DNA of 7,299 nt from an uncultured Oscillospiraceae bacterium (GTDB lineage: Bacteria > Bacillota > Clostridia > Oscillospirales > Oscillospiraceae), in NCBI GenBank assembly GCA_934630555.1, contig CAKTXB010000095.1, positions 1 to 7,299 on the forward strand. The letters run 5' to 3'. A model generated the notes under the pieces. That model was given only the letters and a program-made list of their open reading frames with translations. It did not search any database and had not been told where the DNA came from. A program made the position numbers and the translations under genes. Positions 1-5,036 of this stretch are shown here, in pieces; the stretch's first letter is position 1; every line of letters begins with the position of its first letter.

Positions 1-701
1 TAGGTACCCTTTGGGAGCGCGAGCGTGCGGCCGTCATCAGAGGTGTAGACGCGGCCATACTCGTTTTCAGCGGTGATGGCATAGTCCGCGCCGCCGGTAA
101 GCGTGAATGTGACGGTGTAGGTGGTTTTGAGGTTTTCCTGATAGTCTTCAGCGGCTTTGGTGATGGCGCCGGCAAGCCGCAGCGCGTCGTCACCGTCGGC
201 AGTCAGATAGGCGTCTGCCGCTTCGTCATAGGCAGATCTGGCGGCGGCGCGCACCTCGGCGTCATAGTCCTGATAATCAGCCATTGTTTGCAGAAGGGTC
301 TTCTGCGCGTCCGTCAGGGTCACACCGCCGGCGTCAAAATCACCGAAGCGGATGCAGGTGATGTTGGCGGCGGGCTGCGTGAGCAGCTGGCTGTTGGGAT
401 CGACAAAATCCGCGACATAAACAGTATTCAGCTCCGTGCCTTCAATGGCCTGGATCCAGCCGCCGGACGCGGTGAGGCCCGTAAACTCATACGGGCTGGC
501 GAGCAGCGCCTCGGCAATGCTCTGGCCGTCGGTATAGGAAACTTTTGCAGGCGCGATCAGAAGCCCGGACGCGTTCTGTGCGGAGAGATAGAAATGATGC
601 TCATCGGCTGCACGGGCCGGGGCACGCAGCAGCGGCAGGCACAGTGCGCACAGCAGCAGGCACAGCGCGGCGCGCAGCGTTTTTTTCATCAGTACAGACA
701 T
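1..701 (-). CDS. Secreted protein, probably DUF4430-related (C-terminus outside window)
   Basis: The visible N-terminal 233 residues begin with a clear Sec signal peptide: a charged start ('MKKTLR'), a Leu/Cys/Ala-rich core, and an 'ARA' cleavage site near residues 29-31, so the mature chain begins around 'ADEHHFYL'. The next segment (about residues 36-120: 'LLIAPAKVSYTDGQSIAEAL', then 'TASGGWIQAIEG') resembles the opening of DUF4430-type extracellular domains by eye. An Ala-rich helical stretch follows (about 132-190), then a beta segment ('TYTVTFTLTGGADYAITAE') like the start of an Ig- or PEGA-like repeat. The ATG at 701 is chosen because AGGTGG lies five bases upstream; a second in-frame ATG at 689, overlapping the preceding stop as TGATG, is the alternative. 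The frame is open to the edge, where the last partial codon reads TA, so either Tyr or a stop follows. Function is unknown; it is last in the visible operon. Confidence 0.82.
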   Translation of the reverse strand, partial: MSVLMKKTLRAALCLLLCALCLPLLRAPARAADEHHFYLSAQNASGLLIAPAKVSYTDGQSIAEALLASPYEFTGLTASGGWIQAIEGTELNTVYVADFVDPNSQLLTQPAANITCIRFGDFDAGGVTLTDAQKTLLQTMADYQDYDAEVRAAARSAYDEAADAYLTADGDDALRLAGAITKAAEDYQENLKTTYTVTFTLTGGADYAITAENEYGRVYTSDDGRTLALPKGT

Positions 702-2923
702 TGGAGCCACCTCATTTGAAAACGTTGAAGGATGTTTGTGTTTTTTTGCAGCAGCACGCACGTTTGGGCGCGGAGGTCCTGCATGGCGGTGCAGTCGTCG
801 CTTGTTACATCGTGCGTGGAGAACAGCGCGCGAGCATTGAGGGCCGTCATGGCAGTCAGCTGCGCGCCGTAATCCAGACCAAAGCGTTCCGCAGCGGCGG
901 TGCAGACCGGCAGCATGGAGCCGTTCCCCCGCCGCAGGCCGAGCTTCTCCAGCAGCGCGGCGGATTCGGCATAGACGAGCGCGGCCGCGTCGGCCCGTGC
1001 AGCGCCCGCGAGGCGTCTGGCGCGCCTTTGCAGCAGCAGCCGGCGGCGGAGCACCAATGCGAGCGCAAGCAGCACAAGCGCTGCCAGAACGATGAGCAAT
1101 GTGCGCAAAAGCGCTTTCGGCAGGGCCGTATGGACGGCGTCCTGCGGCTGTGGCTCGGGCTGGGTCTGCTCGTCCTGCTGTTCTTCGTGCAGTTCCTTGC
1201 CATCGGGCACGCGCAGGCCGCTGGCATCGGTCTTATTGCCGGCAGAGGCAGGACGGACACCGTTTTGCGTCTGCTGCGCGGCAAGGCCCTCATAGCCGGG
1301 GGTAACATCGGCCGGCAGCCAGCCGAGGCCGTCCTGATAGACTTCGATCCACGCCGTGGCGCTGGCAGCTGTCACAGCCGCCTGCCCTTCAGAAAGTGCA
1401 GCGGCAGGTACAAAGTATCCTTCACAGTAGCGGGCCGGGATGCCATAATAGCGCAGGGCCAGAACGGCGATGGTGATGTACTGGTAGATGCTGCCGTTGG
1501 CCGTTTTTGCCAGCAGCTGAGCCGTTTTGCCGTCAAAGCACGCGTTCAGGAAGGCTTGGGCGCTCTGCTGCGCGGCAGCGGCATCCTGATCCGGCGCGCC
1601 GTACTGGCGGAGCAAGGCGCCGTACTGGTTTGTAAATTCTGTGGGCACATCCAGTGCATAGGACCGGACGAAGGCACGGTAGGCACTCTCCTGCTGGAGA
1701 TAGGTCTGTGTTTGGGCAGACTGGTCGGTTTGCAGGAATGTGAGCAGCGGCACGATGGTATCGGCGGCTGCATCGAGTGTCTGGTAGGAATAGCTGCGCT
1801 GGCCGCGCGGGCCGGCTGTTTGTACCGCCGACGGCATGAGGCGGCCCGCGGTGACGCCGTTTGTGCCGGATGTGACACTGTAAGGCTCGTAACGATAGGC
1901 AGCACAGGCGTTCTGGACACAGATGGATACGCTGTCAAGCGGCGTTTGGCCCATGCAGGACGCGGCCAGCGCCAGCTGGCTCTGTGCGTCAAAGCCGGAG
2001 CGGTGCAGCCAGTAGAGCAGATCTTTTTGCTCCGCTGTGCGCGCTGGGTCAAGCGCCGTCCAGCGGCCGGCGCTGTAGCTGTCGCCGATGAAGCCGCGGA
2101 GGTAGAGATCCTGCGTGCCAGATGCCGTTACCGTGAGCTGCTGGGCGTTTCCCGCTTCGGGAATGGGCGCCGCGAGGTCACCCTCGGGGAGCGGGCCTTC
2201 GGCAGCTTCATAGCGTGCGGTGTGCAGGGCCGACAGAACGCCGGACTGCGCATTTTGCAGCGGCGCGGTAAGGCCGGAGGCGGCGCAGACGCCGCACAGG
2301 ATGGCTGTCAGCAGCGCACAGGCCAGCACGCCGGTCAGGCCGGGGCGGCCATGCCAGCCGCAGCGGGCAAGCAGCCAGACGGCGCAGGCGGCACTCAGGG
2401 CCATCCAAAGGACAGCCGGCGCGAGAAAGTACGCGCAGAGCGCCGATATGGCGGCGCAGAGAACGCTGCCAAGCGGCGGGCAGATACACAGCGCACGGCA
2501 GAGCAGCGCGGACAGTGCGCCGGCCACAAGGCCGAGCAGGATGCAGCTGCCGTCCTTTGCGCCTGCATAGGCGATGAGCAGGCCGCGGCGGGCTGCGAGC
2601 TGGTCACGCAGGGCATTTTGCAGCTGCGCGGCAGCGTTTGTGAGCACGCTGTGGCCGATGAGCGCTGCAAGAAGCAGCAGCGCCAGCAGCGCGGGATAGA
2701 ACAGCTGCAGTTTTTGCAGGCGCGCGGCCGCATAGCGCAGTGCAAGCACGGCCAGACCCACGGTAAAAAATGCGGCGGTGAGGCCGGAAAGGGCTGTACT
2801 GCCGGTCGCGGTGAGCAGAAGGCCGCCGAGCGTTACGAACAGTGCGGCGGTGCAAAGCTCCAAGGACAAACCGTCCGACTGTGGGCGCGCGGTAAAGTGC
2901 AGCGTGGGAATATTCTGTTTCAA
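689..2923 (-). CDS. Transglutaminase-like membrane protein (TgpA-like layout) with degenerate catalytic triad
   Basis: This is a complete 744-residue protein. About seven N-terminal membrane helices (roughly residues 22-40, 45-62, 73-92, 126-145, 152-171, 172-187 and 196-215) precede a large extracytoplasmic region (about 216-603), one more helix (604-625) and a cytoplasmic tail with weak resemblance to DUF4129. The outer region begins with the usual 'DLYLRGFIGDSY' segment. Its transglutaminase fold is marked by 'GIPARYCEGY' (494-503), 'AWIEVY' (524-529), 'GLGW' (532-535) and 'ADVTPG' (538-543). Aligned by eye to the family, the catalytic Cys is Ile479 ('NGSIYQY') and the catalytic His is Thr523; Asp539 is kept. 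Cross-linking or hydrolysis is therefore doubtful, and a binding or scaffold role is more likely. The start is TTG at 2923, supported by a strong AGGAGG nine bases upstream; the first internal Met is residue 175, too late to be the start. It follows the DUF58 gene by 16 bp. Confidence 0.92.
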   Translation of the reverse strand: MKQNIPTLHFTARPQSDGLSLELCTAALFVTLGGLLLTATGSTALSGLTAAFFTVGLAVLALRYAAARLQKLQLFYPALLALLLLAALIGHSVLTNAAAQLQNALRDQLAARRGLLIAYAGAKDGSCILLGLVAGALSALLCRALCICPPLGSVLCAAISALCAYFLAPAVLWMALSAACAVWLLARCGWHGRPGLTGVLACALLTAILCGVCAASGLTAPLQNAQSGVLSALHTARYEAAEGPLPEGDLAAPIPEAGNAQQLTVTASGTQDLYLRGFIGDSYSAGRWTALDPARTAEQKDLLYWLHRSGFDAQSQLALAASCMGQTPLDSVSICVQNACAAYRYEPYSVTSGTNGVTAGRLMPSAVQTAGPRGQRSYSYQTLDAAADTIVPLLTFLQTDQSAQTQTYLQQESAYRAFVRSYALDVPTEFTNQYGALLRQYGAPDQDAAAAQQSAQAFLNACFDGKTAQLLAKTANGSIYQYITIAVLALRYYGIPARYCEGYFVPAAALSEGQAAVTAASATAWIEVYQDGLGWLPADVTPGYEGLAAQQTQNGVRPASAGNKTDASGLRVPDGKELHEEQQDEQTQPEPQPQDAVHTALPKALLRTLLIVLAALVLLALALVLRRRLLLQRRARRLAGAARADAAALVYAESAALLEKLGLRRGNGSMLPVCTAAAERFGLDYGAQLTAMTALNARALFSTHDVTSDDCTAMQDLRAQTCVLLQKNTNILQRFQMRWLQCLY
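707..712 (-). promoter_or_regulatory. Shine-Dalgarno site for the secreted-protein gene
   Basis: AGGTGG on the minus strand lies inside the last codons of the transglutaminase-like gene, five bases before the ATG at 701. It would be about 17 bases from the alternative ATG at 689, which is too far, so it favours the upstream start and a 13-bp gene overlap. Confidence 0.6.
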
Positions 2924-2932
2924 GCGCGACGC

Positions 2933-2938
2933 CCTCCT
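2933..2938 (-). promoter_or_regulatory. Strong Shine-Dalgarno before a TTG start
   Basis: A perfect AGGAGG on the minus strand lies within the 16-bp gap, immediately after the TAA of the DUF58 gene and nine bases before the TTG at 2923. No in-frame ATG or GTG is nearby, so this site decides the start of the transglutaminase-like protein. Confidence 0.8.
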
Positions 2939-2939
2939 T

Positions 2940-4070
2940 TTAGACGGTCAGCTCCTGTAGTTGTTCGGTGTAATGGGCCGCGTCAAAACGGACAGCGGCA
3001 TCCGGGGCGGCATCGGCGCAGCACAGGACGGTGAACTGGCCGGGCCAGTCAGGAATGTCAAGGTCGGCAGCGCCGCCGGTGATGTAGACGAGGTGGGAAA
3101 GCAGCATCAGACCGCTGTCCTGCGTGAGCTGGGCCAGGCCGCTTGCACCATTGGACGCGGCGGCGGACAGCAGACGCGGGAGCACGGCGACGAGATCATC
3201 CAGCTCCTGCATGGGAAACTGCACAAGCCCCGCCTGCTGCGGGTCATTCCAGCAGAGCGTAAACGGCACACCGTCTGTGAGCAGTGTTTTGCAGAGCGTC
3301 ACGACAGCCTCGGCCTGCACGTCGGTATTGCGTGCGGGGCAGTCCGGCTGCGTGCGCTCCCAGAACACGGCCAGGTCGTGCGTGACGGGCAGCGACGGAT
3401 CGCGGACGATGAGCTTGCCGAACTTCTGCGAGAGCTTCCAGTGGATCTGGCGCTGGCTGTCGCCGGGCACGTATTCGCGGATCTGATAGGGCTCGGAAAG
3501 GTCATAGCCCGGGCGGTCCGGCGCGTAGGTCTCGGCGTCGGCCTGCTGCGCCGGTACGGGCAGGATGGTCACATGCTGCCCGAACGTATCGGGCTGCACG
3601 GTGACAGAGGCGTGCGCCGTGGCGCTTGCCCGGATGCCGATGAGGCCGAAAGCGTCATAGAGCCGCAGACTCGCGACCTCAAGGCGGACACGGCCGCAGA
3701 GGTCGGATGCGATGGTGAGCGGCACGGTGCGCGCGGCACGCGGCGGCAGGGCGCATTCCGCGCGCAGCAGCTGCGCAGCGCCGGTGAGCAGATTGGTGGC
3801 CCGCACACGGCACACCGCACGGCAGATGGGCAGCGGGGTGGTGTTTTGCAGGGTGAGGACGGCCTCCCCTGCCGCGCCCTTGCGCAGATTGATGGGTGCG
3901 GTCATGGTGAGCTTCACACGCTTTGCCGCTGGGATATTGCACGCGAGGCTTAAAAGCGGCAGCAAAATAAGCGCTACCGTCAGCGCGGTAAGGGGCCAGC
4001 TGGCAGTGAGAACGGCCAGTGCGGCCAGCACCAGCGTGAGCACGAGCCAGAGCAGTTTCAGTCCGATCAT
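2940..4070 (-). CDS. DUF58 domain membrane-anchored protein
   Basis: This is a complete 376-residue protein. Two hydrophobic helices (about residues 4-22 and 25-44) form an N-terminal membrane hairpin. A beta-rich region follows, with the family motif 'LYDAFGL' (137-143). The DUF58 signature runs through 'IREYVPGDSQRQIHWKLSQK' (197-216) and continues to 'KLIVRD' (219-224). The C-terminal part resembles the vWA-like half of DUF58 proteins, but no DxSxS metal-site motif is visible ('HDLAVFWERTQPD' occupies that region). Family knowledge: DUF58 proteins are encoded next to MoxR ATPases and are likely their membrane-bound partners. The ATG at 4070 overlaps the MoxR stop codon by four bases, and no convincing Shine-Dalgarno precedes it, so translation probably depends on reinitiation after MoxR. 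The stop is TAA at 2940-2942. The biochemical role is not established. Confidence 0.93.
   Translation of the reverse strand: MIGLKLLWLVLTLVLAALAVLTASWPLTALTVALILLPLLSLACNIPAAKRVKLTMTAPINLRKGAAGEAVLTLQNTTPLPICRAVCRVRATNLLTGAAQLLRAECALPPRAARTVPLTIASDLCGRVRLEVASLRLYDAFGLIGIRASATAHASVTVQPDTFGQHVTILPVPAQQADAETYAPDRPGYDLSEPYQIREYVPGDSQRQIHWKLSQKFGKLIVRDPSLPVTHDLAVFWERTQPDCPARNTDVQAEAVVTLCKTLLTDGVPFTLCWNDPQQAGLVQFPMQELDDLVAVLPRLLSAAASNGASGLAQLTQDSGLMLLSHLVYITGGAADLDIPDWPGQFTVLCCADAAPDAAVRFDAAHYTEQLQELTV
4067..4070 (-). other. ATGA stop/start overlap (MoxR to DUF58)
   Basis: The minus-strand sequence ATGA holds both the DUF58 start (ATG, 4070-4068) and the MoxR stop (TGA, 4069-4067). The preceding bases are rich in GC alternations and contain no AGGAGG-like site. 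This arrangement typically ties the output of two partner proteins together by termination-reinitiation. Confidence 0.85.
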
Positions 4071-5014
4071 GCGCGCGACCAGCTTTTGAGGACGGGCATG
4101 TCGGTTTTTTGCAGGATCTCCGCGAGGACGCTTTCGGCGCTCTGTTCCATCATGCGGGCCTTGGCGCTGAGCATGAGGCGATGGGCGCAGACATCCGGGA
4201 AGATGGCGGCGACGTCCTCGGGCATAACGAAGTCGCGGCCTTGCAGATAGGCATAGGCCTTGGCCATGCGGCAGACGGCCAGCGCGCCGCGCGGGCTGAC
4301 GCCGAGCGCGGAGAGCGGATGGCTGCGCGTGGCTTCGGCAAGCGTGGTGACGTATTCATAGACCGGGTCGGCAATTTCGACGCGGCGGACCTCATCGGTC
4401 AGCGCTGCGAGCTGCTGCCTGGTGACGACCTGACGCACGCCGTCCAGCGGGTTGTGGTCGTGGCGGTCACGCAGGATGCTGACCTGGCTTTTGAAGTCCG
4501 GGTAACCCATGCTGACGCGGATGAGGAAACGGTCAAGCTGAGAATTTGGAAGCATGGTCGTGCCGGCAGAGCCGGTGGGGTTCTGTGTGGCAAGAACGAT
4601 GAACGGGTGCGGCAGGTCATAGGTCTGGCCGTCCACGGTGACGCGGCGCTCCTCCATGGCCTCGAGCAGCGCGGACTGCGTTTTGCTGGAGGTACGGTTG
4701 ATCTCATCGGCCAGCAGCAGATTGGTCATGACCGCGCCGGGCTTGTAGACAAAATCGCCGCGGGATTTATCATAGACGGAAAAGCCGATGACATCGGACG
4801 GAACGGTGTCGGACGTGAACTGCACGCGGCGGGTATCCAGCCCCAGCACACGGGCAAACGTGAGCGCCGTGGTCGTTTTGCCGACACCCGGCACGTCCTC
4901 CATGAGGATATGGCCCTCAGCCAGAATGGCCATGAGGATCTTTTCAACGATCTCGTCTTTACCCACGATGACCGTTTCGATCTCGTGGAGGATGGTTTGT
5001 ACGTTCTGATTCAT
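4067..5014 (-). CDS. MoxR-family AAA+ ATPase
   Basis: This is a complete cytoplasmic AAA+ ATPase of 315 residues, the usual MoxR length. Visible motifs: Walker A in 'EDVPGVGKTT' (residues 39-48, Lys46), Walker B in 'LLADEINR' (100-107, with the Asp-Glu pair), sensor 1 'LATQNP' (141-146), an arginine-finger region 'QLDRF' (159-163) and sensor 2 'SPRG' (240-243), followed by the helical lid. All catalytic positions appear intact. The ATG at 5014 has an AGAGGA Shine-Dalgarno seven bases upstream, and the protein opens with a typical MoxR N-terminal helix leading into 'VIVGKDEIV'. Family members are proposed to use ATP to remodel or activate partner proteins, often with a vWA or DUF58 fold. The next gene is exactly such a DUF58 protein, and its ATG overlaps this stop codon (ATGA), implying coupled translation. 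The specific client is unknown. Confidence 0.96.
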   Translation of the reverse strand: MNQNVQTILHEIETVIVGKDEIVEKILMAILAEGHILMEDVPGVGKTTTALTFARVLGLDTRRVQFTSDTVPSDVIGFSVYDKSRGDFVYKPGAVMTNLLLADEINRTSSKTQSALLEAMEERRVTVDGQTYDLPHPFIVLATQNPTGSAGTTMLPNSQLDRFLIRVSMGYPDFKSQVSILRDRHDHNPLDGVRQVVTRQQLAALTDEVRRVEIADPVYEYVTTLAEATRSHPLSALGVSPRGALAVCRMAKAYAYLQGRDFVMPEDVAAIFPDVCAHRLMLSAKARMMEQSAESVLAEILQKTDMPVLKSWSRA

Positions 5015-5021
5015 GGTAGTT

Positions 5022-5027
5022 TCCTCT
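5022..5027 (-). promoter_or_regulatory. Shine-Dalgarno site of the MoxR gene
   Basis: AGAGGA on the minus strand ends seven bases before the ATG at 5014. It lies inside the 22-bp gap after the TGA of the upstream surface-protein gene and fixes the start of the MoxR gene. The gap is too short for a terminator plus a promoter. Confidence 0.75.
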
Positions 5028-5036
5028 TTTCAGGTG

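Noticed and set aside
545..3034. 829-codon open frame on the plus strand, longer than the real gene opposite it
   Set aside because: It is antisense to the transglutaminase-like gene and to the end of the secreted-protein gene. Its product is Arg/Gln/Gly-rich with no recognisable domain, and it has no sensible ribosome site. In GC-rich DNA the opposite strand is often stop-poor; the minus-strand frame carries the clear family motifs.
2961..3953. 330-codon plus-strand frame opposite the DUF58 gene
   Set aside because: It is a shadow of the DUF58 gene, with low-complexity composition and no motifs.
5015..5036. Possible terminator or promoter between the surface-protein and MoxR genes
   Set aside because: The gap is only 22 bp, is occupied by the ribosome site, and contains no inverted repeat with a T-run.
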